Below are positions 57,248-64,000 of a stretch of DNA of 64,000 bases, piece after piece. Within the stretch, counting starts at the first letter, position 1. Each line of letters opens with the position of its first letter. The DNA is taken from positions 4,429,910-4,493,909 of the forward strand of contig NZ_HF570108.1 in the NCBI RefSeq assembly GCF_000297395.2, given 5' to 3'. This DNA is from Micromonospora lupini str. Lupac 08. GTDB taxonomy: Bacteria > Actinomycetota > Actinomycetes > Mycobacteriales > Micromonosporaceae. The position numbers and the translations under genes were made by a program. Below the pieces are notes generated by a model. That model was not told where the DNA came from. It did not search any database and saw nothing but the letters and a program-made list of their open reading frames with translations.

Positions 57248-60049
57248 ATGGCCCCATCGTCACGTCCGTTCTGGATGGTCCCCCCGAAGCGGCTGGCGGG
57301 CGCCGCCACGATCGCGCTCCTGCTCGGCATGACTCCCCTGCTCGGCGGCACGTCGGCCGCCGGCGCCGCCCGACCCGCACCGTGCAGCGACGACCCGACC
57401 GCACGGATCAGCACCGTGCCCAGCCCGGAGGCCGCGCTCGGCTTCCCCCTCGGCGCGGGACAGGAACGGGTCGTCACCAACGACGAGGTCCGCGCCTACC
57501 TCAAGGCCGTCGACAGCGCCTCCGACCGGGTCGTCACGGGCGTGACGGCCACCAGCGTGCTCGGCCAGCCCCTGCCGTACGCGGTGGTGTCCAACGAACG
57601 CCACGTGCGGCCGTCCGCCCTGCGAAAGATCGCCGACGACGTACGCGACCTGCGCGATCCCCGCCGCACGAGCGCGCGGACGGCCGCCCGCACGGCGAAG
57701 GACGGCCCCGCCATCGTCTGGGTCACCGCGAACGTGCACGGCGGTGAGAAGAGCGGCACCGACGCGGCGCTCAAGACGCTGTACGAGTTGGCCGCCGGCC
57801 TGTCCTGCGAGGTCGCGCGGCGCAACGACAACCTGGTCACCGTCATCGTCCCCACGCAGAACCCGGACGGTCGCGACGCCACCCGTCGGCAGAACGAGTT
57901 CGGCTTCGACCTGAACCGGGACTGGTTCGCCCGCACCCAGCAGGAGACCGACGGCAAGCTCGAACTGCTGCGCCGCTACCCGCCGCAGGTGTTCGTCGAC
58001 GCCCACGAGATGGGTGGCCGGCAGTACTTCTTCCCGCCCAACGCCGACCCGATCCACCACGAGATCGCCGGCGAGGCCGTGGACTGGATCAACCGGATCG
58101 GCGAGGCCAACAAGGCCGGCTTCGGCTACAACGGCGCCTGCGACGACACCGTCACCACCGAGTGCTACTTCAACTACGACACGTACGACCTGTTCTTCAT
58201 GGGCTACGGCGACACCGTGCCGACCGCAGGCTTCGGCGCGGCCGGCATGACGTACGAGAAGGGCAGCGCGTCGGCCGTGGCCGACCGGGTGCAGCAGCAG
58301 TTCCACACCCAGTGGTCGACGCTCGGTTGGGCCGCCGCGAACAAGCGTGAGGTCCTGGACGGCTACTTCGACATCTGGACCGACGCGCTCGCCGAGGGCC
58401 GGGCGGGCATGCTGGAGCCGAACGAGGTGGTACAGCCCACCAACGAGGTTCAGTTCCCGGTGCCCGCCCTCACGATCCGCTCGTACTTCCTGCTGCCCGA
58501 CCGGCAGCTCGCCGACGTCCGCCGGCTCGTCGAGCGGCTGCGCCGCATGGACGTCGAGGTATACGAGGTGCAGCAGCCCACCCGGGTGCCCACCGCACGG
58601 GTCTTCGGCGGCCGGAGTGCCACAAACGTGACAGTGCCCAAGGGCGCGTACTGGATCCCGATGGACCAGCCGCAGAAACACTGGATCCAGGCGATCATGG
58701 GCGAGGACCCGTACGTCCCGTTCCCCTACTTCTACGACGTGTCGTCCTGGAGCAACCCGCTGCTGATGGGCGTGTCCACGATCTACACGGGCGACAACGT
58801 CCGGCCGAAGGCTGAGCTCGTCCGGGGCGTCACCGGCGGCCGGAGCGGGCTGGCGTGGCCGTGGGGCTCCTACACGTACCCGCTGGACTCGGCCGCCGCC
58901 GCCGAGTTCACCTTCAAACTGCTCGGTCGCGGTGTGCCGCTCGTGCGGGACCTGACCACCAGCCGGGTCGCGATCCCGGCGACCAGACTGAGCCGTACGG
59001 TCGACGACCTGGCGAAGGCGGCCGGGGTCACCCTCACCCCGGGCGGACGCCCCACCGGCACGAGCCTCGCCCTGCCCGACGTCGGGCTGTTCCAGGGCAC
59101 CGGCATCTCCACCACGTCCGGGTCGCACGGCGAGGCCCGCTACGTGCTCGGCAAGCGGTGGGGCCTCGACCTGAAGCCGGTCACCACTGCCGACATCAAC
59201 GACAACGCCGAGGCGTTCACCGGACGTACGGTCCTGCTGGTCCCCGACGGCAGCAGCGCGACCGGCGGACTGACCGCCACCGGGCAGGCCCACCTGCGCG
59301 ACTGGATCGCCCAGGGTCACACCTACGTGGGGCTGCGCAACGAGGGCACGCGGCTGGCCCGCGCCGCCGGGCTCACCTCCACGACGGAGAAGACCACACC
59401 CGCCGACTACCTGGTGATCGGCTCGCACCTGCGGGTCGACGTCGACACCGACAACCCGGTCGCCCTGGGCCGCCCCGCCGAGGACTTCGAGTTCAACAAC
59501 GACGACCCGATCCTCAACCCCAGCACCACCGGGACGAACGTGCTCACCTACCCGACCGGCGACACGTTCTGGGCCAACGGCTACACCGTCGGCGCGGACA
59601 CACTGAAGGGCACGGCCGCCGTCGTCGACGAACCGACCGGCGCCGGCAGGTCGGTGCTGTTCGCGTTCAATCCGCTCTTCCGCGCGTACAACGAGAATGG
59701 TCTGCACCTGGTGGCGAACACGCTGCTCTACCCGCCCGGCGCGCCCGGCGCTCGACGCGCGCCGGGCATCGACGCGGCGCGCGCCAGCGCCGCCGCCGCG
59801 CCGGTCGCGGCGGACCTGGGCGGCGGATGGCGGCCGATCACCATCGAGGTGGCGGCGACGGACCTGGCGCGCACGCGGGCCATCGTCGAACGCTTCGCCA
59901 CCGACGCGCAGACGTCCGCGAAGGGCACCTCGGCGTACGTCGTGATCCCCAACCCGCAGGGGCTCCAGGCCGACGAACACCCGTTCACCAACGATCTGGT
60001 ACGCGCGCTGCGCGCCGCCGGAGTGCCGCTGCGGTCGGTGGTCGCCTGA
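57248..60049 (+). CDS. Large secreted M14-family zinc carboxypeptidase-like protein
   Basis: The chosen ATG is at 57248 (MAPSSRPFWMVPPKRLAGAA). The 933-residue product has a signal peptide and an M14 domain: zinc ligands in NVHGGEKSG (HxxE) near residue 163 and DAHEMGG near 252, substrate-binding NLDR region as FGFDLNRDWF, and a glutamate in MTYEKGSAS near 336. About 500 residues of C-terminal sequence follow, with a glutamine-amidotransferase-like segment (LRDWIAQGHTYVGLRNEG). The protein is exported and probably trims peptides. Starts of this gene and the divergent EACC1 gene are about 166 bases apart. Confidence 0.9.
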   Translation: MAPSSRPFWMVPPKRLAGAATIALLLGMTPLLGGTSAAGAARPAPCSDDPTARISTVPSPEAALGFPLGAGQERVVTNDEVRAYLKAVDSASDRVVTGVTATSVLGQPLPYAVVSNERHVRPSALRKIADDVRDLRDPRRTSARTAARTAKDGPAIVWVTANVHGGEKSGTDAALKTLYELAAGLSCEVARRNDNLVTVIVPTQNPDGRDATRRQNEFGFDLNRDWFARTQQETDGKLELLRRYPPQVFVDAHEMGGRQYFFPPNADPIHHEIAGEAVDWINRIGEANKAGFGYNGACDDTVTTECYFNYDTYDLFFMGYGDTVPTAGFGAAGMTYEKGSASAVADRVQQQFHTQWSTLGWAAANKREVLDGYFDIWTDALAEGRAGMLEPNEVVQPTNEVQFPVPALTIRSYFLLPDRQLADVRRLVERLRRMDVEVYEVQQPTRVPTARVFGGRSATNVTVPKGAYWIPMDQPQKHWIQAIMGEDPYVPFPYFYDVSSWSNPLLMGVSTIYTGDNVRPKAELVRGVTGGRSGLAWPWGSYTYPLDSAAAAEFTFKLLGRGVPLVRDLTTSRVAIPATRLSRTVDDLAKAAGVTLTPGGRPTGTSLALPDVGLFQGTGISTTSGSHGEARYVLGKRWGLDLKPVTTADINDNAEAFTGRTVLLVPDGSSATGGLTATGQAHLRDWIAQGHTYVGLRNEGTRLARAAGLTSTTEKTTPADYLVIGSHLRVDVDTDNPVALGRPAEDFEFNNDDPILNPSTTGTNVLTYPTGDTFWANGYTVGADTLKGTAAVVDEPTGAGRSVLFAFNPLFRAYNENGLHLVANTLLYPPGAPGARRAPGIDAARASAAAAPVAADLGGGWRPITIEVAATDLARTRAIVERFATDAQTSAKGTSAYVVIPNPQGLQADEHPFTNDLVRALRAAGVPLRSVVA

Positions 60050-60065
60050 CCGTCCCCCGCACGGC

Positions 60066-60101
60066 GAAGCGCCCGTCCCCACGTTTCGGGGCGGGCGCTT
60101 C
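60066..60101. terminator. Bidirectional terminator
   Basis: A perfect 10-base-pair outer stem (GAAGCGCCCG with CGGGCGCTTC), extended inward by CCCC/GGGG, lies between the M14 gene and the converging DUF397 gene. Confidence 0.8.
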
Positions 60102-60121
60102 CGCGCTCGGTCGGGGGCGGG

Positions 60122-60313
60122 TTACGACCGCCGGGCGACCTCGGTGACGAACGCCCGCCACGACGCCGGCCCGAAGACCAGGGCCGGCCCGTCGGGGTCC
60201 TTGGAGTCCCGCACGCCGACGATGCCCGACAGATTGTCCGCAACCTCGACGCAGTCGCCCCCACTGGAACCGCTGCGGGTGGACTTGCGCCACGTAGCGT
60301 CGATCAGGTCCAT
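60122..60313 (-). CDS. DUF397 domain protein
   Basis: The 63-residue product from 60313 (MDLIDATWRKSTRSGSSGGD) has the DUF397 core CVEVADNLSGIVGVRDSKDP. It overlaps the end of the XRE gene by ten bases. It is a close paralogue of the protein at 10171-10365. Confidence 0.93.
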   Translation of the reverse strand: MDLIDATWRKSTRSGSSGGDCVEVADNLSGIVGVRDSKDPDGPALVFGPASWRAFVTEVARRS

Positions 60314-61104
60314 GACGTCACCACTTCCTTCATCAGGTCGGTTGACTGCCGTCGAGGTAGGGCCTCGTTCCGTATGGTCTCCCACTTCGACAGAAGCGTA
60401 GCCACGTCATCGTCGTTGCTGATGACCAGCCCGCCGAGCTGGTTCTCCAACTGGCCGACCCACTTACCGTCCGCAGCCCGAGCCAAGATGAACGGACCGG
60501 TCAACCCGGCGTGCATGCTCACGTCGGCCGGCACGATGTGGACGCTGATGTTCGGGCGTTCGGCCATGGCCGTCAGGTGCGTGATCTGCCCCGCCATGAT
60601 TCCTCGAAAGTCCTCGCCCGCACGCCGCAACACCTCCTCCCCGATGACCGCGACGAACTGCGGTGCCTTCGGCTGAGCGAGGATCGATTGCCGGTCGAGC
60701 CGAGCGGCAAGCCGCTTGTCGACCTCCTCTTCGCTGAGGGTGTCGTCGCAGCGGATGACCGCTCGGGCGTACTGCTCGGTCTGTAGCAGGCCGGGCACCA
60801 GGGACGGCTGCCAGGACCGGAGCTGAGTCGCGACGCGTTCCGCGTCCAACCACGGCAGAAACCATGATGGTGCCCCGAGCTTCGCGACCATGCGTTCGAA
60901 AAGGCCACCGTTGGTGAATGCGCGGTCGGCTCCCTTGATGAAGTCCATCGTCAGCGCTCGCGTCTCGCCCTCTACGGCACTGACGTGCGAGGCGCTGAAG
61001 CCGGCACCTCGGCCGAACGCCTCCTGCGTCATCCCGGCGGCCCCTCGGGCGCGACGGATCTCGCCGACGATGAACGCGGCGAGCGGGTGCGGTAGGTCGG
61101 CCAT
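60304..61104 (-). CDS. XRE-family regulator with DUF5753
   Basis: This 266-residue protein has an N-terminal helix-turn-helix (EIRRARGAAGMTQEAFGRGA, then SASHVSAVEGETRA) and DUF5753 (SWQPSLVPGLLQTEQYARAV, ISVHIVPADVSMHAGL). It precedes its coupled DUF397 gene. It is clearly diverged from the XRE regulator at 9297-10178, so each probably controls a different pathway. Two small genes of a type common in these loci are divergent from it. Confidence 0.93.
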   Translation of the reverse strand: MADLPHPLAAFIVGEIRRARGAAGMTQEAFGRGAGFSASHVSAVEGETRALTMDFIKGADRAFTNGGLFERMVAKLGAPSWFLPWLDAERVATQLRSWQPSLVPGLLQTEQYARAVIRCDDTLSEEEVDKRLAARLDRQSILAQPKAPQFVAVIGEEVLRRAGEDFRGIMAGQITHLTAMAERPNISVHIVPADVSMHAGLTGPFILARAADGKWVGQLENQLGGLVISNDDDVATLLSKWETIRNEALPRRQSTDLMKEVVTSWT

Positions 61105-61344
61105 TCAGTGCTCTCCAAACCGGAAGATCGACTACTCACGCCACTGCCCGGCGTGGAACGCCTCGCCACCTCCACCCGAAGCAACGAAGCACCTTCCGAG
61201 CGTAGTGGCTTCCACAGCAGAGTGTCACCAGCGGCGCGGCCGGTGGAGGACCCGAGACCCGGCGGACGCGTTCGTACCGGGGCCGCCCCCTCTGGGCGAG
61301 CACTCACGGGGCGGCCCCTTCCCAACGCCTGCCAGGGGGAGACC

Positions 61345-61635
61345 ATGACCAACCAGCAACAGCAGGTGCGGTCCGGCGATCTGTTGCACCTGACCCGCGC
61401 CGCGAGCCCACAGTTCGCCCGGCCCATCATCGTCCGCGTCATCCGCGCCCTCACCGACCGGCACACGTACGACGGTTGGTTGTGGATCGACGCCTACCAG
61501 CTCGGCCCTCATGGCGACGCGATCGCCCGCCGTGAGCTGTATCTGATGCCGTCCGGCGCACAACGCCTCACCTCTCCACCGAGCCGGCCCACCGCTCGAC
61601 GTGGCGTCCGGCGAGGCCCGGTCCGGGTCGGCTGA
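61345..61635 (+). CDS. Small actinobacterial protein, unknown
   Basis: The chosen ATG at 61345 has AGGGGGAG upstream. The 96-residue product (MTNQQQQVRSGDLLHLTRAA) contains QFARPIIVRVIRALTDRHTY and DGWLWIDAYQLGPHGDAIA, then a basic tail. Similar small proteins often occur beside XRE-DUF397 loci. It overlaps the next gene by TGATG-type coupling. Confidence 0.8.
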   Translation: MTNQQQQVRSGDLLHLTRAASPQFARPIIVRVIRALTDRHTYDGWLWIDAYQLGPHGDAIARRELYLMPSGAQRLTSPPSRPTARRGVRRGPVRVG

Positions 61636-61883
61636 TGTCCCGCCGCTCTCCCGACCACCGGCCCGTGCGCCCGACCTGGCGCTGCGGCACCTGCGGCATC
61701 GCATGGCCATGCTCACCGGCGAAGCTTCGCCTCCTCGGCGAGTACCGCCTTGACCGCCCGGCGCTGCTCGTCCACCTGGCGACACTCCAGGCCGAGGCCG
61801 TCGCCAACCTGGCAGAGCTGAACCCGAGCGCCCCACCTGCGGACCTGACCCAACGCTTCACCGGCTGGGCGTCGGCCCGATGA
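61635..61883 (+). CDS. Small zinc-ribbon-like protein, unknown
   Basis: The ATG at 61635 overlaps the upstream stop by one base. The 82-residue product has RPTWRCGTCGIAWPCSPAKL, a C-x2-C-x5-C cluster that could bind metal, then a helical half (LATLQAEAVANLAELNPSAP). It is co-transcribed with the preceding small gene. This pair next to an XRE-DUF397 locus is common in Micromonosporaceae; function unknown. Confidence 0.8.
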   Translation: MSRRSPDHRPVRPTWRCGTCGIAWPCSPAKLRLLGEYRLDRPALLVHLATLQAEAVANLAELNPSAPPADLTQRFTGWASAR

Positions 61884-62085
61884 CTGCCCGTCCCACGGCC
61901 GGTCGGCCTCGATCACTTCCAGCGGTAGGACCCACCTCCGCTCAAGGCACGCGTCGACACCGAACTTGCTGACGGCGTTCACGACGTTCACGAGCGCGAC
62001 CGTACCGAAGATCGCAACCTCTCACCGTCGCACGACCCTGGACCGGTGGCGGGGCGCGGCACTGTGGGCCGCCAGTGGGGGTGAC

Positions 62086-62166
62086 ACCCTTTGGAGCTGA
62101 TGCCGTAAACGAATCACGCGGGCGGGGCGAGAGGGTGATTCGTTTGCGACATCAGCTCCAAAGGGT
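62086..62166. repeat. Long near-perfect intergenic hairpin, REP-like
   Basis: Two 32-base arms (62086-62117 and 62135-62166) pair at 30 positions plus one wobble around a 17-base loop; the outer 17 bases (ACCCTTTGGAGCTGATG) are perfect. The gap 61884-62346 between the zinc-ribbon gene and the glycosidase end holds only this hairpin and the tandem repeat beside it. The length and near perfection exceed those of a simple terminator. Confidence 0.75.
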
Positions 62167-62212
62167 CTCGACCAGTGATGCCGCCCCTTCCTGAGGCGGG
62201 CCGGGTGACCGG

Positions 62213-62317
62213 CCAGGCCCGAGCCGGCCAGGCCCGAGCCGCCCAGGCCCGAGCCGCCCAGGCCCGAGCCGCCCAGGCCCGAGCCGCCCAGGCCTGGGCC
62301 GGCCAGGCCCGGCTGGC
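62213..62317. repeat. 15-base tandem repeat, seven copies
   Basis: The unit CCAGGCCCGAGCCGC repeats seven times with few changes (units begin at 62213, 62228, 62243, 62258, 62273, 62288 and 62303). It lies 3' of the glycoside hydrolase stop at 62347 and 46 bases from the long hairpin. The last two units are the most diverged. Confidence 0.85.
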
Positions 62318-62346
62318 CCGGCGAGCGGGCCAGCCGGACCGCGGTG

Positions 62347-64000
62347 TCAGCCGGTCGCGCAGACGGCGCCGTTCAGGCGGAACGCGGTGGGCAGCACGTT
62401 CGGCCCGCTGTACGCGCCGACGAAGCCGGCGCTTACGCTGGCGCCGGCGGCGATCTGCCTGTTGTCGTCGGTCGGGGTGACGCGCACGGCCGCGCCGACC
62501 TGCTCCCAGGTGGCGCTCCAGCCGCTGCTCACCTGCTGCCAGCCGGTGGGCCAGGTCCAGGTGAGCGTCCAGCCGCTGATGGGCTTCGTCCCGTTGTTGG
62601 TGATCTCGACGCCGCCGATGTAGCCGTTGCCCCAGTCGTTGGCGGTGGTGAAGCGGACGGTGCACGCGCTGGTCGCCGGGCTGCCGGTGGCGAACGTCAA
62701 CGGCGGCGAGGCCCAGGAGACCCGGCCGGCCGTGTCCCGGGCCAGCACGTTGACCGTGTACCTGCTGCCCGGCACCAGGTTGCCGACAGTGAACGAGGTG
62801 CTCGCCGTCTCGCCGAGCTGCTCGCTTACCGCGCCGTTCTGCCGGTACACCTCGTACTTGGCGATCGGGCTGCTGCCGGCGGTGGCCGCCGGCCAGGTGA
62901 TCGTCGCGCCCCGGTCGGTGACGCCGCTGGCGGTGGGCTGGCCCGGGGCCGAGGGCCGCCCGGCGGTCGCGCCGGCCGGGCGCAGCACGAGAGTCGTCAA
63001 CGAGTACGGCGGCAGCGTCCGGCTGGTCGCCGAGCCGGACTGGCCGGTGGCGATGCCCGTCGCGCCGTTGGTGAGGGTGGACACCGTCGGCGCGGCTGTC
63101 GACGGCGTGAACCCGGCGTAGTCGATGGCGACGTCGTGGGCCGCGTCCGGGTCCTTGTTGACCAGGAGCACGGCCAGGTCGCCGTTGGCGCGGCGTACGG
63201 CGTGCGCGCTGACCAGCGGCTCGTCGGTGCCGGCGCGCACGAACTGGTCGCCCGTCTTCGCGAACAGCCCCATCATGGCCAGCGCGTGGTACGGCGCGAA
63301 CGGCGTGTTCAACGGCGGCTCGCACACCGAGCCGTCCGCCGTGCAGCCGCCACTGGACAGCATGCCGAAGTCGCCGTAGTCGGTCTGGCCCGCCACCTCG
63401 CTCACGGTGCCGATGCCGTTGTGCACGTTCCACCACTGGGCGGTGAAGACGCCGTTCTCCAGCAGCCCGCTGTACGCGTCGGCCAGGAACAGCGCCCCGG
63501 GCTGGGTGTTCTGGCCGGTGCCGACGTTCAACTCGGTGAAGCTGATGCCGATCCGGTCGGCGTTCGGGCCCGCGTACCTGCTGAGCTGCTGCCGGAGCAG
63601 GTAGGTCGCGTCGGGAAGCTGGTTGGTGCGGGTCAGCGACTCGGCGGCGGTGCCACCCGGGTACCAGTGCACGTCCACGAAGTCGATCTTCGGACCGGCG
63701 AGGGAGAGCACTGTCTGATTCCAGGAGCCCGGGTCGCTGCCGGCGGTGATCCCGTCCGGCCAGTTGCCCGGCATCGTCAGCACCGCACCGACCCTGATGC
63801 TCGGGTCGACGGCCTTCATCGCGTCGGCGTACTCGACGACCAGCCGCGCGTACTGGCTGGCGCTCTTGTCCGGGTGGTCGTCCGCCTCCCACGCCGACCC
63901 GTAGAGCCCGTTGCCGTAGTTCTCGTTGCCGATCGTCCAGTACCGCGCGCCGTAGCCCTTCGTCACATTGGCGTAGCGCACCCAGTCGGCGGCCTCGGCC
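62347..64000 (-). CDS. Secreted glycoside hydrolase (arabinofuranosidase-like) with Fn3 and CBM2 domains (partial, N-terminus beyond window)
   Basis: The frame is open to the window edge, so the N-terminus is missing; about 551 residues are visible. The catalytic domain contains YWTIGNENYGNG (probable acid/base in GNE) and ISFTELNVGTG (probable nucleophile), as in clan GH-A families such as GH51. A beta domain follows (LVSAHAVRRANGDLAVLLVN). An Fn3 domain begins at APGQPTASGVTDRGATITWP. A C-terminal CBM2 cellulose/xylan-binding module starts at CTVRFTTANDWGNGYIGG and has WTWPTGWQQVSSGWSATW. It degrades plant polysaccharide outside the cell; the exact family needs the missing part. Confidence 0.88.
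   Translation of the reverse strand, partial: AEAADWVRYANVTKGYGARYWTIGNENYGNGLYGSAWEADDHPDKSASQYARLVVEYADAMKAVDPSIRVGAVLTMPGNWPDGITAGSDPGSWNQTVLSLAGPKIDFVDVHWYPGGTAAESLTRTNQLPDATYLLRQQLSRYAGPNADRIGISFTELNVGTGQNTQPGALFLADAYSGLLENGVFTAQWWNVHNGIGTVSEVAGQTDYGDFGMLSSGGCTADGSVCEPPLNTPFAPYHALAMMGLFAKTGDQFVRAGTDEPLVSAHAVRRANGDLAVLLVNKDPDAAHDVAIDYAGFTPSTAAPTVSTLTNGATGIATGQSGSATSRTLPPYSLTTLVLRPAGATAGRPSAPGQPTASGVTDRGATITWPAATAGSSPIAKYEVYRQNGAVSEQLGETASTSFTVGNLVPGSRYTVNVLARDTAGRVSWASPPLTFATGSPATSACTVRFTTANDWGNGYIGGVEITNNGTKPISGWTLTWTWPTGWQQVSSGWSATWEQVGAAVRVTPTDDNRQIAAGASVSAGFVGAYSGPNVLPTAFRLNGAVCATG

Noticed and set aside
57260..60082. 940-residue minus-strand frame
   Set aside because: Antisense shadow of the M14 peptidase; repetitive VGVGG composition.
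61713..61991. Minus-strand frame beginning MNVVNAVSKFGVDACLERRW
   Set aside because: The first 35 residues look protein-like, but the rest is antisense to the zinc-ribbon gene; possibly a remnant, not supportable as a gene.
62213..62317. CRISPR array
   Set aside because: Direct 15-base units with no spacers; this is a simple tandem repeat.
62114..63892. 592-residue frame opposite in phase to the glycosidase, with ARAWAARAWA repeats
   Set aside because: It is an alternate phase of the same strand; the true frame has Fn3 and CBM2 domains, and the repeats are non-coding.

Overview
This is a high-GC actinomycete chromosome segment that most resembles Micromonosporaceae. Support for that comes from the strong GC bias with large antisense open frames, two XRE(DUF5753)-DUF397 gene pairs, many secreted hydrolases, a SigE-family sigma factor, an LtrA protein, an EACC1 protein, and three long intergenic hairpins that look like genus-level repeats. 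No tRNA, rRNA, CRISPR array or intact insertion sequence was seen.

Layout. Positions 1-27,000 are an accessory, defence-rich region. It holds the N-terminal ~1,586 residues of a very large DruE/DUF1998-type helicase (1-4759, minus), a decayed Uma2 gene, a fused GmrS/GmrD-like (DUF262-DUF1524) gene, some decayed small genes and an XRE-DUF397 pair. Next is a compact minus-strand operon, in transcription order Ser/Thr kinase (18618-19682), SNF2 helicase (15803-18604, DrmD/BrxHII-like), giant Eco57I-type adenine methyltransferase (10887-15806, DrmMI/PglX-like) and a small protein (10429-10821). An HsdM-like methyltransferase with an abnormal catalytic motif lies just upstream. Three exported proteins follow, then a two-gene cassette of a Rad50/SMC-like ATPase with a CPVC hook and an overlapping small all-helical protein (24066-26929).

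Positions 27,000-64,000 look like ordinary actinomycete chromosome. They carry secreted enzymes (S1, S8, S15 and M14 peptidases, a C39-like papain-fold protein, phospholipase C, GH18 chitinase, a CBM2 glycoside hydrolase), a sigma/membrane-regulator pair, two aldo/keto reductases (one with a divergent TetR regulator), an ABC-F protein, PPOX/F420-type and VOC enzymes, and a second XRE-DUF397 pair. Most convergent gene pairs are separated by clear hairpin terminators.

How the genes may work together. The kinase-helicase-methyltransferase operon has parts of class 1 DISARM and of BREX/Pgl, but lacks drmA/drmB/drmC and pglZ/brxC inside the window. It is therefore the best candidate for an undescribed or hybrid modification-based defence system. 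The methyltransferase drops in GC immediately after its NPPW motif, which suggests exchange of its specificity half. The ATPase plus helical-protein cassette is a second candidate. These functional proposals are inferences from domain content and gene order, not demonstrated facts.
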